In this document: one piece after another, positions 35,168 through 47,118 of the stretch
Numbering within the stretch: position 1 is the first letter of the stretch
Layout of the letters: every line of letters begins with the position of its first letter
Notes under the pieces: generated by a model
What the model saw: only the letters and a program-made list of their open reading frames with translations
What the model was told of the DNA's origin: nothing
Database searches by the model: none
Made by a program: the position numbers and the translations under genes
Assembly (NCBI GenBank): GCA_963972525.1
Contig: CAXAUZ010000014.1
Span: 1-64,000 of the forward strand
Reading direction: 5' to 3'
DNA from: Salinilacustrithrix sp003476595
Lineage (GTDB): Bacteria > Actinomycetota > Acidimicrobiia > Acidimicrobiales > Salinilacustritrichaceae
DNA length: 64,000 nucleotides

Positions 35168-35607
35168 TCACCGCCCTGGGCCTACCAAGGACCAGCCGAC
35201 GGAGGTCAGCCAAAGGACCGCCGTCGGCTCGTGCGCGCCTGGGAAGGAGGGACGCCGGGTCGTCGACCGTCGAGTTCGTCATCGGGACCGCACTGATGGT
35301 CACGATGCTCACCGTCATCGTGCAGTTCGGGCTGTACTTCCACCTCCGCACTGTCGCCCACACGGCAGCGCGCCACGGGATCGACCACGTCCGAGTTGTC
35401 GACGGCTCCACCGATGAGGGCATCGCCACGGCCAACGAGTTCCTCGACCAGTCGGGCCGAAGTCTCGACGACCGCCAGGTTGCTGCCGAGCGCGGCGCCA
35501 CGACCTCGACGATGACCGTCGCCGGGAACGTCGTCTCGGTCGTTCCCGGTCTCAGTCTCCGAGTCGAGGTCACGGTGGACGCGCCCACGGAACGGGTGAC
35601 CCCATGA
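35164..35607 (+). CDS. TadE-like minor pseudopilin with non-canonical start
   Basis: About 147 aa. RRDAG then SSTVEFVIGTALMVTMLTVI gives a TadE leader and helix with Glu at +5. In this frame there is no ATG, GTG or TTG between the prepilin stop and the cleavage site: the first candidates are CTG at 35164, overlapping that stop, or a GTG at 34996 buried in the prepilin gene. I favour CTG with translational coupling; the true start is undecided. Confidence 0.7.
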   Translation: MITALGLPRTSRRRSAKGPPSARARLGRRDAGSSTVEFVIGTALMVTMLTVIVQFGLYFHLRTVAHTAARHGIDHVRVVDGSTDEGIATANEFLDQSGRSLDDRQVAAERGATTSTMTVAGNVVSVVPGLSLRVEVTVDAPTERVTP

Positions 35608-36008
35608 GGTGTGGCAGCGATGAACGGGGCTCAGCCAGTGTCGAGCTGGCCATCCTCGCCCCCCTGGTCGGTCTTCTCCTCGGATCCGTGGTTCTCGTCG
35701 GCCGCGTGCAGTTGGCCCGCGCTGACGTCGAGGGCGCCGCTCGCTCGGCGGCTCGCGACCTGTCGATCTCGCGGGACCCCTACGTCGCCGTCGAAGGCGT
35801 GCGTTCAGCGCTCATGGAGACACTCGACGTGGGTTCGCCGACCTGCCGGACGCTGTTGTTCAGCCCGGAGATCGGTTCAACGCAGCTTTCGGTCACGATC
35901 ACCTGCTCGGTCGACCTTCAGGAGGCAGCAATTCTTCCGGTCCCGGGCTCGATGTCGGTATCCGGATCTGCGTCGGAGGTCATTGACATCTACCGGGAGG
36001 GCCGATGA
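35604..36008 (+). CDS. TadE/TadF-like minor pseudopilin (right locus)
   Basis: 134 aa with DERG then SASVELAILAPLVGLLLGSVVLV, Glu at +5. Two Cys in the outside part (SPTCRTLL, TITCSVDL) match the Cys pair of the left copy (VVCGTL, VRCTAS). ATGA overlap with both neighbours. Confidence 0.85.
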   Translation: MRCGSDERGSASVELAILAPLVGLLLGSVVLVGRVQLARADVEGAARSAARDLSISRDPYVAVEGVRSALMETLDVGSPTCRTLLFSPEIGSTQLSVTITCSVDLQEAAILPVPGSMSVSGSASEVIDIYREGR

Positions 36009-36402
36009 CGCGGCACGACGAACGCGGCTCGGCGACGGTGTGGATGGTGGGGGTGACCGTGTCCGCGTTCTCGTTGGTCGGCCTCGTGCTCGATGGTGGG
36101 GCGATGCTCCGTGCTCGAAGTGATGCGTTCGCCATCGCTGGGTCCGCGGCTCGGGTGGGCGCGCAACAGCTCGATCCGGATGCTGCTGTCGAGGGCCTCA
36201 CGGTGCTTGATCCGATCGCCGCCGAGCGCGCCGTGGAGGACTACCTGGCCGTCTCCGGCGTTACCGGGACGGTTGTCGTCGTCGACGACGCCATCACGGT
36301 GACGGTGTCGTCGGAGACCGAGTTGCAGATGCTGCGACTGGTCGGTGGCGACACGGCCTCGTTCGAGGCGTCGGCCACGGCTGAAGCCGTGAAGGTCGAA
36401 CC

Positions 36403-36406
<4 letters not shown>
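36005..36406 (+). CDS. TadG-like protein (right locus)
   Basis: 133 aa: DERG then SATVWMVGVTVSAFSLVGLVLDGGAM, paralleling the left copy (GLAYDGGQ). The outside part ends with EASATAEAVKVEP. Overlaps the LysM-BTAD gene by four bases. Confidence 0.8.
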
Positions 36407-39471
<3,065 letters not shown>

Positions 39472-39876
39472 TCACGTCCGCTCCTCGACGTTCGGGAACG
39501 GCCGCTCCATCACCTTCCAGCCGCCGGGGTTGGCCCGATGAGCGAGCTCCACCACGTCGAGCAGGTGCTCATCCACCGCGGTCCCGCCAAGCGTGATCGT
39601 GACGAAGTCCTCGGTGCCCCGAATGCGGGACCATTCCGCGACCTCAGCCGCGGCGAAGACGTCGTCGTAGAACGCGTCCAGCGTCTGGCTCTCCGGAAGG
39701 GACTCGGGCGCGCCGTGGAAGACCGTGAGATGACGTCGGCCGAGCGCCAGCTCCTCCGCCTCGGCAACGATCAGGCTCTCGATGAGGTCCTGCCGGCGCG
39801 GGTCGTCAGTACGGGGATCGGCGATCTCGGCGAGTCGCCACCCGAACGGGTTGTGGGTCGTCGGCGTGGTGGGCAT
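39472..39876 (-). CDS. Small acidic hypothetical protein
   Basis: 134 aa soluble protein, convergent with the LysM-BTAD gene and touching its stop. Acidic helices (DLIESLIVAEAEELALG) and FHGAPESLPESQTLDAFYDDVF; no known motif. ATG at 39876 is preceded by GGAGG; the GTG at 39903 has no ribosome site. Function unknown. Confidence 0.65.
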   Translation of the reverse strand: MPTTPTTHNPFGWRLAEIADPRTDDPRRQDLIESLIVAEAEELALGRRHLTVFHGAPESLPESQTLDAFYDDVFAAAEVAEWSRIRGTEDFVTITLGGTAVDEHLLDVVELAHRANPGGWKVMERPFPNVEERT

Positions 39877-40346
39877 GGCAGCCTCCAGGCTGTCGTCGCC
39901 CACGATTCGACGTCACATTTGGTGGGCAGCACCCACAGAGTAGAGCCGGTCGCTTCTACGGTTGCCCGCCGCTCATCCAGGCTGAGTCCTGTGCCGGCGG
40001 GTAACCCAACCCTCGATTTCCTCGACGGAGTTCGGGGACGCTCCTGCACGGTGGTCGGGGACGCTTCCGGGTCATTCTCGGTGTGGCCGAGCCGGCGTTT
40101 GGGGATCACCGTCGCTCGCCTGTCTGGCCGCGTTTCTGGGACACCGTTCGCACCTTTGCGAGGGCGCCGCCAGCGACGTGACGGGGGCTCCCGCCAATCA
40201 AGTGGACCAAGGTTGCCGTCCGATCGGCTGTGGGGTCCGCCGCTCACGTGAGTCTGAGGTGGGAGCTGGCGTTGTTCCTGGCTACGGTGTGGGCGGACCC
40301 TGCCGGTTCCGGTGTGGCTCCCATAGTTGGCGTGGAAGGTGTGAGG
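39877..40346. other. Intergenic stretch with a short direct repeat
   Basis: No convincing gene. TCGGGGACGCT occurs twice about 28 bases apart (near 40031 and 40059). Frames reading through are Arg/Ser/Pro-rich. The upstream part of the ParB-like open frame (40230-40346) looks non-coding. Confidence 0.4.
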
Positions 40347-41885
40347 GTGGGGTACGAGCCGCTGCCGATCCGCGAGGTCGGCTTGGACAAGCTTCGGCTG
40401 GATCTGGACAACTACCGGATCCCAACGCACCGTGACGACGAGACGGCGGCGCTGAAGTACCTCTTCTTGGCCGAGGACGTTCTGGGTGCGGCACGGATGA
40501 TCGTTCGGGATGGGTACTTCGACAACGAGGTGCCGGTGGTCGTGGCTGACGACGAAGGCTGTTTCGTCGTGTTGGAGGGCAATCGGCGGGTCAGTGCCCT
40601 GAAGGCGCTTCTCAACCCGGACGTGATCCCGGGGCATGAAGCCGAGATCCACAGCTTGTTGAAGCGGTTTGCCGTCGAGGCCGAACAGCTGCCGACCCGG
40701 ATCCGGGTGATGGTGGCTGAGAGTCGGAGTCAGGTGGCGCCGCGAATCGCCCGGTTGCACTCCGGTCGTTCGAAGCGGGCATGGTCGCTGGATCAGCAGG
40801 CGACTTACTACTACTCGTTGCTCGACGCATCGACGACGGCGGAGGACCTCCGAGCGCACTACCCGGACGTGAACGTCACCCGGTTCCTGAGGATGGCGGC
40901 TGTGCGACGGTTCCTGGCGAGCGCCAAGTTCACGGATCGAAGCCTGCGGTCCTGGGTGAGCGGGCGGGGCGGTCCAGATGACGGCGAGCTCAAGATGTCT
41001 GCGTTCGAGTACGCCTACAAGGTCAAGGAGATCGCTGCTGCGATCGGCCTATCCTTCGACCGGGACGGGTTGCTCGAGCCACGAGCCAAGACCCCGGAGC
41101 GGATCGGGAAGGCGCTCGAGGGCGACCAGTTGGTCGCCTTGGAGTATCTGGTGGGGCAGTTCCGTGCGGAACACCTGAACACCCGCTCAGCCGAGTTCAA
41201 GCGCGGTACGCCGGAGCAGGCTGCGTTGATCGCACAGCTGGAGGGGCACACCCCTGCCCCGAGCCGAGCGTCTGACGGCGATGAGGACCACGACGACGAC
41301 GCTGGTAGCGCTGGTGCAGGGGCTGGTGCTCAGGGTGGGTCGGGCGGCGACCGGGGCGGGTCCTCTGACGCGGGGAGCAGCGGAAGCCCTGAGGGCGGGA
41401 GGGAGTCTGGTGGGTCAAGCGGCCGAGGGCCGAACCACCCCGACACCAAGCCCACGCTGGATCTGTCGGGTCTCGCGTACGGCGACACGCACGTGAACCT
41501 CAACCGCCGGTACCAGGAGCTGCGGAAGCTGGAGGTGAGGGTGGTGCCGATTGCGTCGGCGATGGTGATGCGGTCGGTCTTGGAGTCGACGATCAAGTGG
41601 CACTACGAGGCCTCCGGCGACCGTGCCCACGGCGAGCTCAAGCAGGTGTTCACCCGGGTGAGGGACGACTACGGCAGGGACAAGGCCCTCAAGTCAGCCA
41701 TCGGAAAGGTGCACTCGGGAAATGCGACCCAGCCTGGTTCGATCACGTGGTTCAACGGGATCGTCCACGATGGCGACGCTGCCCCTTCGGAGGCCGATGT
41801 GCGGGCGGCGTGGGATCTCATCAACCCGTTGCTGCGGCACCTGCTGCGGCAGGCACCGTCGGCCGGCGCCGCATCTGCGCCTTGA
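40347..41885 (+). CDS. ParB/sulfiredoxin-domain protein with C-terminal HEPN-like region
   Basis: 512 aa. N-terminal ParB-like fold: PIREVGLDKLRLDLDNYRIP, then VPVVVADDEGCFVVLEGNRR and VSALKAL, where the G-N-R-R motif is the nucleotide-binding/nuclease signature. The middle resembles a helix-turn-helix region. A low-complexity Gly/Ser/Asp linker (about 310-370) leads to a helical C-terminus (SAMVMRSVLESTIKWHYEAS) similar to HEPN-like or effector domains in defence proteins. GTG at 40347 has GGAAGG upstream; the longer frame to 40230 looks spurious. It is not next to a ParA, so plasmid partition is unlikely. It converges on the Dam gene with a 65-base overlap. Confidence 0.75.
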   Translation: MGYEPLPIREVGLDKLRLDLDNYRIPTHRDDETAALKYLFLAEDVLGAARMIVRDGYFDNEVPVVVADDEGCFVVLEGNRRVSALKALLNPDVIPGHEAEIHSLLKRFAVEAEQLPTRIRVMVAESRSQVAPRIARLHSGRSKRAWSLDQQATYYYSLLDASTTAEDLRAHYPDVNVTRFLRMAAVRRFLASAKFTDRSLRSWVSGRGGPDDGELKMSAFEYAYKVKEIAAAIGLSFDRDGLLEPRAKTPERIGKALEGDQLVALEYLVGQFRAEHLNTRSAEFKRGTPEQAALIAQLEGHTPAPSRASDGDEDHDDDAGSAGAGAGAQGGSGGDRGGSSDAGSSGSPEGGRESGGSSGRGPNHPDTKPTLDLSGLAYGDTHVNLNRRYQELRKLEVRVVPIASAMVMRSVLESTIKWHYEASGDRAHGELKQVFTRVRDDYGRDKALKSAIGKVHSGNATQPGSITWFNGIVHDGDAAPSEADVRAAWDLINPLLRHLLRQAPSAGAASAP

Positions 41886-42744
41886 TCGCACCCGCGACGG
41901 TGGGGGAACTGATGAGGAGCTCCTCCGCCCTGCCGGGATAGCGGGCCGAGTAGGTGATGGCGAGCCGACACTGGAACTGACCCTTGTAGGCGCGCTCGAT
42001 CAGCGGCGATGTGTCGTAGGTAACGACCCAGTGCGCCTTTGGTATCGAGGTGACGATCGCAGCGAGGGACTGGTGGTCTCGGCCGTCGAAGGCGTTGAGG
42101 TAGAGCTGGGACCCTGCGCGGACGTAGGGCGGGTCGATGTAAATGAAGGTCGACGGATCGTCCGCGTAGGTCTGGATGACGCTGCGCCCGTCGAGGTCAG
42201 TGACTGTGATCTGATCGGCGAGGGCGCCGATCGCGCTGAGGCGTTCAGTGAGCGTGGTCCGGTTGAATCGGGCGTCGATGAGGTACTTGCCCTGCTGTGC
42301 CTGGCCGCCGATGACTCCGGCGTTCAAGATGCCGGACCGGTTGGTGCGGTTCAGGTAGAAGAACGCCAGCCCGAGTCTTAGCGGGTCGCTGACGTCGCCG
42401 GCCTGGTAGATCGTTCGCTGCCGGCGCCACTCCTCGACGGCGAGCGGTGTCTTGTTGATGAGGCGGACGAAGCGGCGGTTGTCGTGCACCGCTGAGGTCC
42501 AGAACGCATGGACCGCCGGGTCGATGTCGTTGATGACGAGGTGGTTGACCAGCCCTGCTCGGAGCAGGGCGATCCCAGCACCAGCTCCTCCGGCGTAGGG
42601 CTCGACGTAGCGGGCTCGGTCGATACCGATGTGCTCAATGATGTCGGCGAAGAACCCTGCCAGCGATGCTTTGCCGCCGGGGTAGCGCAGCGGCGAGAGC
42701 GTGCCGTACCGCCTTGATGCGATCACAGTTAGTTGCTTGGCCAT
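41821..42744 (-). CDS. D12-class DNA adenine N6-methyltransferase
   Basis: 307 aa Dam-family enzyme. SPLRYPGGKASLAGFF (about 20-35) is the SAM-binding motif I, YVEPYAGGAGAGIALL follows, and FIYIDPPYVRAG holds the catalytic DPPY. The fold and length fit phage- or element-borne Dam methylases that target GATC-like sites. ATG at 42744 follows GAAAGGG. Its coding end overlaps the end of the ParB-domain gene on the other strand. Confidence 0.92.
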   Translation of the reverse strand: MAKQLTVIASRRYGTLSPLRYPGGKASLAGFFADIIEHIGIDRARYVEPYAGGAGAGIALLRAGLVNHLVINDIDPAVHAFWTSAVHDNRRFVRLINKTPLAVEEWRRQRTIYQAGDVSDPLRLGLAFFYLNRTNRSGILNAGVIGGQAQQGKYLIDARFNRTTLTERLSAIGALADQITVTDLDGRSVIQTYADDPSTFIYIDPPYVRAGSQLYLNAFDGRDHQSLAAIVTSIPKAHWVVTYDTSPLIERAYKGQFQCRLAITYSARYPGRAEELLISSPTVAGAIKAQMRRRPTVPAAAGAAATG

Positions 42745-43275
42745 CGACGACCCTTTCAATGCGACTCTTGTTCCGTCAGCCCGGACGCGATCGGACCGAG
42801 TGCCGCCGCTCCCACAGATGCCTAATCCTCGCATGTCCCAGACAACGGGGTGCACTCCTCGCGTCACATCGCCGCAGCAGCGCCACTTCCAGCCCTCGCG
42901 GAAGCATGCAGCTCACGAAGCGTAGATTTCATCGCGCTTCCCGCCGACGGCCCATATAGAGGCACGGCCTATGGCGGGTCCCACACGGCGAGTGCATACA
43001 GGAGAGGCATCCGCACCGCCGTGACGCTCGACCACGGGACAGGGACCTGCCGCGAAGTCGGCACAGAGCAACCACCCAAGCGAACGCCATCGCACAGTTA
43101 AGTCGGTTTGCACATCGCCGTTACTGCGGCTGCCCGTGTTCAGGGCGATCCCTGCTGAGTCGGTGGATACGTGCTCAGTCTGGTCGACAGACCGCCGCTA
43201 TTGCGAACTACTCCGCGCTCTGGGATGCTCCGAGTGCAACGGCCGCCTTTCCTGGTCCCACCCTCGATGGCTGCC
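42745..43275. other. Non-coding boundary of lower-GC island
   Basis: About 530 bases with no credible gene on either strand; base composition starts to fall here. It holds the promoter of the methylase gene and the end of the acyl carrier protein operon. Confidence 0.4.
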
Positions 43276-43542
43276 TCACTTTGACCGCAGCGTAAACCAA
43301 AGCTCCTCGACGGAGGGATCTTCGCTCAAGGCTTCTAATGCCTGATCGGAGACCGGGACTACATTAAGGCTATCTACCAGCATGACCACGCGAAGGAACG
43401 CAAGAGAATCCAGGCCCAAATCAGACCTTAATCTTGACTCCCCGGTGAGGCCCGTCGAGTGCATGGCGGTCTCATCTGCAAGTTCAACACGAAGCAACGA
43501 CAGGAAGTCATCCAGGCCAGGGGTGGACGGAGAGTCAGCCAC
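43276..43542 (-). CDS. Acyl carrier protein
   Basis: 88 aa. DLGLDSLAFLRVVMLVDSL is the 4'-phosphopantetheine attachment motif (Ser at about residue 45) in the usual helix II position of an ACP. GTG at 43542 is preceded by GGGAGG nine bases away. It overlaps the upstream GNAT gene by eight bases and ends the five-gene operon, so it is likely a dedicated carrier for acyl groups used by the GNATs. Confidence 0.85.
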   Translation of the reverse strand: MADSPSTPGLDDFLSLLRVELADETAMHSTGLTGESRLRSDLGLDSLAFLRVVMLVDSLNVVPVSDQALEALSEDPSVEELWFTLRSK

Positions 43543-44089
43543 GTGCTTCAACCTCCCACTGCATCGGCCTTTGGTGAGAGAAGCCGGCGCTTCGGCGCTC
43601 GCTCCAGCGCTCACGGTGAATCGCATACAGGTGCAAGTCATGCCGAGAGCCACCTGAATACAATCGCGACTCGTAACGCACCTCTTCCTCTAGCGTCCAG
43701 CCGATCGCACTCGACAAATTCTCGACGTTATACCCCGGAACTTCGAGATACACGATGCGCTCGCCCCGATGGACGAACAGCCACTCAAGAACCTCGACAC
43801 ACGACAGAAGACTACGTAGACGGTTCGACGTTCCAGTCATCGAGAGCACCGCCATGAACACGGTCCGATCCCCAGGACTCCGGTTGTACAAACTGATCAG
43901 CCCGGATGGTTGCTCATCAACGATGGACCTCGAGACCACGAAGTGTTCCGTGCCCACAGCGAGCATCTCTGCCTCGAAGTCCTGGAGATTCGATGGGACA
44001 CTACGTCGCCATGAGGCCGACTCACTTGTCTCGGTTTGGTATCGGTACAGAAACTCGACATCAGCAGGACGGAGTTCACGTATCGGCAT
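43535..44089 (-). CDS. GNAT-family acyltransferase A
   Basis: 184 aa. PIRELRPADVEFLYRYQTE is a typical GNAT start, FMAVLSMTGTSNRLRSLLSCVE is the region before the CoA-binding loop, and GERIVYLEVPGYNVENLSSA then GWTLEEEVRYESRLYSGG correspond to the RimJ/RimL end. It would transfer an acyl group from CoA or from the neighbouring ACP to an amine. Overlaps GNAT B by 14 bases. Confidence 0.8.
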   Translation of the reverse strand: MPIRELRPADVEFLYRYQTETSESASWRRSVPSNLQDFEAEMLAVGTEHFVVSRSIVDEQPSGLISLYNRSPGDRTVFMAVLSMTGTSNRLRSLLSCVEVLEWLFVHRGERIVYLEVPGYNVENLSSAIGWTLEEEVRYESRLYSGGSRHDLHLYAIHRERWSERRSAGFSHQRPMQWEVEARG

Positions 44090-44624
44090 GCTGTGACCCC
44101 GAGCTTCGGAAGTCCTCGGCAAAAAGCGCAAAGACACCTACATCCTCGAATCCGTCGCCGAACGCTCGCTGCGACGGGAAAACTCCCTGTCGTCGTAGGG
44201 GCGGCTCACGAAACCACCATGGATCTGGCGCAAGGACCTCCAGGTAGACTACTTGTAGATCGAAACGCTCAAAAACCACATCAAAGAAGTCGCGTTCCTC
44301 TCGCTTGAAATATGGCTGCTCAACTCGTCGCGCCAAACTCAAGAAGCCAACTCGGTCGTCCTTGCTTACGTGATGGAGGGTGAGAAAGCCCTCTATCAGT
44401 TTCTGCGTTCCTTGCTCAACCTCTGAAAATGCGACCATCGAGAGAGCCGACGCAATGTTGAGGGCGCCCGTGAACGTCTCAGCTAGCAACGGCACGGGGT
44501 CTAGATAGCTATACGCGCGATGTCGCCTGGCCAGCAATAGGGCATGTGCTGCAACTGCATTCCATGGCCCGAGCTGCTCGAGGCTCACGTTCGATGTGGC
44601 ATCCCCGGATCCGCTACCCGTCAC
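44076..44624 (-). CDS. GNAT-like acyltransferase B (diverged)
   Basis: 182 aa. The end (QVVYLEVLAP, then LRRQGVFPSQRAFGDGFEDVGVFALFAEDF with key residues RRQGVF and DVGVFALF) matches the C-terminal RimJ/RimL-type segment, and the middle (SMVAFSEVEQGTQKLIEGFL) the beta-4/beta-5 part. The N-terminus is short and poorly conserved. Overlaps both neighbours, so tightly co-expressed. Confidence 0.62.
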   Translation of the reverse strand: MTGSGSGDATSNVSLEQLGPWNAVAAHALLLARRHRAYSYLDPVPLLAETFTGALNIASALSMVAFSEVEQGTQKLIEGFLTLHHVSKDDRVGFLSLARRVEQPYFKREERDFFDVVFERFDLQVVYLEVLAPDPWWFREPPLRRQGVFPSQRAFGDGFEDVGVFALFAEDFRSSGSQHADT

Positions 44625-45837
44625 GACCGATACCGCGAGACCTCAGATCAGCCACCGATTGTCCATCGGACTGCCGTAGCTCGTCAGCGCAGTCTGCGGC
44701 CCGACAGTCGATGACTAGTGATTCTGCCGTCCACTCCGACGACTGCGGCGCACTAGCCGAGAGCTCGACAACGTAAACGGCCGAGGGGGCACTGGCTCCC
44801 GGCGATCCGATAACCCCGATTTGCGTGTTCCTGGTCTCGTAGGTCCCAGAACGATCACCAAGCCAGAGCTCCATGGACCTACCCCGAGGAACGAATGCTG
44901 TCAGAGGTTCGGAGGCGCCGAACTCGCTACACGATGTCCACGCGATTTCTGCGTAAAGGCAGTAGATCTGCCCCTTCGGGATCTCTCCTAAGAGTCGCAG
45001 GTCTAGGACCACGGGAATCAGAGACGCGCGCAACTCAGTCGGGATATCGGGGTCTTCCAGTGAACGGGCGCGAGGCCTGCGGTCGTTCCACATCTGGCCG
45101 TCTCTCGCTGGCTCAGGAACATCCAGCACGACCGAGCTCGGCTCGCCCCGGATCCAGCGAGATACCTGAGAGAACCGCTCGGCGGCCGGTGTATCGCCAG
45201 TGGCAAGCGCCTCCTTTATCGTGGCGCCAATTGCAGTTTCTGCACAAGCGCCATGAAACTCAATGCCGCCGTCCCCGGCGCTCGAGAAAATGAACTGAAC
45301 GCGGTCGTCCGTACCATCCTCATCCGCAACCCCAATCAAAACGGTTCTCGCTTCTTCGACAAGCTCGGACAGCATTAAGCGGTCGACTGATGAGATCGTA
45401 TACGTTCGTTCAACTCCGGAACTTGCCCCCTCTGAGAGGACCTCATCGACCGGAACCTTCAAGCGATCGAACTCAACCTGATCAACGATCGCAGCGACTT
45501 CCGGGTCTTGGGCCGCGATCAGCTCCATCGCTGGCTTCAGGGCCTCGGTCAGCTCCGGGTCGGGCGTCGCAGTTATCTCGGCTCCGGAAGGGACCCGGAC
45601 CCATTCGAACGACAGCTCCTGGACGTCGATCGCCGACCAGGGCTCCGAGACAGGAGCCCAGCATTCGCCTGCACGCGCACGGGCGACTAGTTCGCCAACA
45701 GAAGCGTCGCTCGCCGCACCCGATCGAACAGCTCGTTCATCATCAGCGCCGGCGACCTGCCACATCGCGACACTCCCGATACCTACAAGGGCACAGATCC
45801 CGATACTGTTTCGTGTTGCACGCTTGGAGAGTCTCAT
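44614..45837 (-). CDS. Secreted or membrane-anchored protein of unknown function
   Basis: 407 aa. The N-terminus (SIGICALVGIGSVAMWQVAG) is a signal peptide or single anchor. The mature protein is acidic with several Cys, including GECWAP, CLYAEIAWTSC and CRAADC, which suggests disulphides and an outside location. No family recognised. It lies 15 bases downstream of the metalloprotease and overlaps GNAT B by 11 bases, so it could be a substrate of either. Confidence 0.7.
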   Translation of the reverse strand: MRLSKRATRNSIGICALVGIGSVAMWQVAGADDERAVRSGAASDASVGELVARARAGECWAPVSEPWSAIDVQELSFEWVRVPSGAEITATPDPELTEALKPAMELIAAQDPEVAAIVDQVEFDRLKVPVDEVLSEGASSGVERTYTISSVDRLMLSELVEEARTVLIGVADEDGTDDRVQFIFSSAGDGGIEFHGACAETAIGATIKEALATGDTPAAERFSQVSRWIRGEPSSVVLDVPEPARDGQMWNDRRPRARSLEDPDIPTELRASLIPVVLDLRLLGEIPKGQIYCLYAEIAWTSCSEFGASEPLTAFVPRGRSMELWLGDRSGTYETRNTQIGVIGSPGASAPSAVYVVELSASAPQSSEWTAESLVIDCRAADCADELRQSDGQSVADLRSRGIGRDG

Positions 45838-45851
45838 CCCTCGTCCCGTCC

Positions 45852-47048
45852 CTATGCGCTCACCAGCGCGACATCGTCCAAGTACGTGTACAGCTTATTG
45901 CCTGATGAGTCTTTCGCGTTCGAATACACGCGCAGCTGATAGTCTTCTGCATAAGAAGATGCGCTCCAAGCGAAAGTCGTGGCAGAGGCCCAAGACGACG
46001 ACAGATTATAGGTTGCAGCGATGCGCCTTACATAGCTTCCGGCAGACGAGTAGTTATACGCGAGACCTGTATCATTCTCAATATCGACAGGATATGCGCA
46101 CGATGACGGATAGCTGTAAGACACAGGTCTGGTCCAAACTTCCGTCTTGACGTCGTTGGATGCCGTCGAAACGGTTCCCTCAGTTTTGAACGAGAACCGT
46201 ACGCGGACACTTGGGGCGTGGTCGGCCACGCGTACTTGCTGCGATATGAAACTATTCGTTACGTTAAAGGGCCGATACTCCAGCCGATAGTTGCCGTTCG
46301 CAGCTACCGACGCGTTGTACCTCGCCGTGAGAGTTGAGGAATCAGAGACCTTCCAATACTTGGTCGCACGTTCAATATTGGGGTTGGGGTTATATACTCG
46401 TCTACTCGCTACGTCGAGGTTGAAGTTGTGCCGCGCATGGATGGCGGCCTCGTCGTCCATCTCGTACTGTGAGCCGTACAGCAACGAACTTGATGTCCCG
46501 CTACCACCGCACGTCGCCATCGAGGGCGGATAGTTCGCTCCAGTGCGACCCTCCTCGAAGGAGTCCTCGTCACCCGTATGCCCAAGCCCGAAATTGTGGC
46601 CCATCTCGTGAGTCGCAAGATAACGCAGCCTGTCCGAGTTCGTGGTCGCAGTGGGAGAGATCTGAATCATTCCGGCGTAAACATTGTCGCAAACGCCGAA
46701 GCCACTGCCCCCAAATGGAGGCGTCACTCTGAAGACTTCAACTACGCCCGTCAGGGAGCGGCCCTGCGGATCCGAGTACGGTAGTTCGTCTGTGTAGGTT
46801 AGTGGCGTCCCATCCTTCTGCTTCGGAGTCCTCCAGCGGTGAAAGCCGGTGCGGAGCGTAGACCGCTCCGTAGAGCTCCACGCGGAGTCGAAGTAGAACC
46901 CGATTCGAGGGCCGCACGAGTAGAGGTCTTCAGGCACCGGATAGGCGGCCGCCTGCTCCAACGACGGCGACGCCACCATCCCGGCGCAGAAGCTGCCGAA
47001 GACAACGCCACCACGAAAGATGCGCCGCCGAGCAGAGATTGAAGCCAC
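45852..47048 (-). CDS. Secreted zinc metalloprotease (metzincin-like)
   Basis: 398 aa. Leader SARRRIFRGGVVFGSFCAGM is signal-like with a twin-arginine flavour. The zinc site is HEMGHNFGLGH (about residue 150), the HExxHxxGxxH metzincin motif. Two-thirds on, a beta-rich domain of about 190 residues rich in Ser/Tyr/Asn follows and could bind a surface. Codon use is much less GC-rich than the Tad genes. GTG at 47048 has GGGGG upstream; GTG at 47069 is an alternative. First gene of the operon down to the ACP. Confidence 0.85.
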   Translation of the reverse strand: MASISARRRIFRGGVVFGSFCAGMVASPSLEQAAAYPVPEDLYSCGPRIGFYFDSAWSSTERSTLRTGFHRWRTPKQKDGTPLTYTDELPYSDPQGRSLTGVVEVFRVTPPFGGSGFGVCDNVYAGMIQISPTATTNSDRLRYLATHEMGHNFGLGHTGDEDSFEEGRTGANYPPSMATCGGSGTSSSLLYGSQYEMDDEAAIHARHNFNLDVASRRVYNPNPNIERATKYWKVSDSSTLTARYNASVAANGNYRLEYRPFNVTNSFISQQVRVADHAPSVRVRFSFKTEGTVSTASNDVKTEVWTRPVSYSYPSSCAYPVDIENDTGLAYNYSSAGSYVRRIAATYNLSSSWASATTFAWSASSYAEDYQLRVYSNAKDSSGNKLYTYLDDVALVSA

Positions 47049-47118
47049 CGTTATCCCCCGTTCCGCCACTATCCTGAAGGTCTATGCGGCGAGCTCGACC
47101 TTGGCTGCGGAGTCAACC

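Noticed and set aside
40347..41885. Chromosome or plasmid partition ParB
   Set aside because: No ParA neighbour, atypical linker and a HEPN-like tail; the ParB fold alone is not enough.
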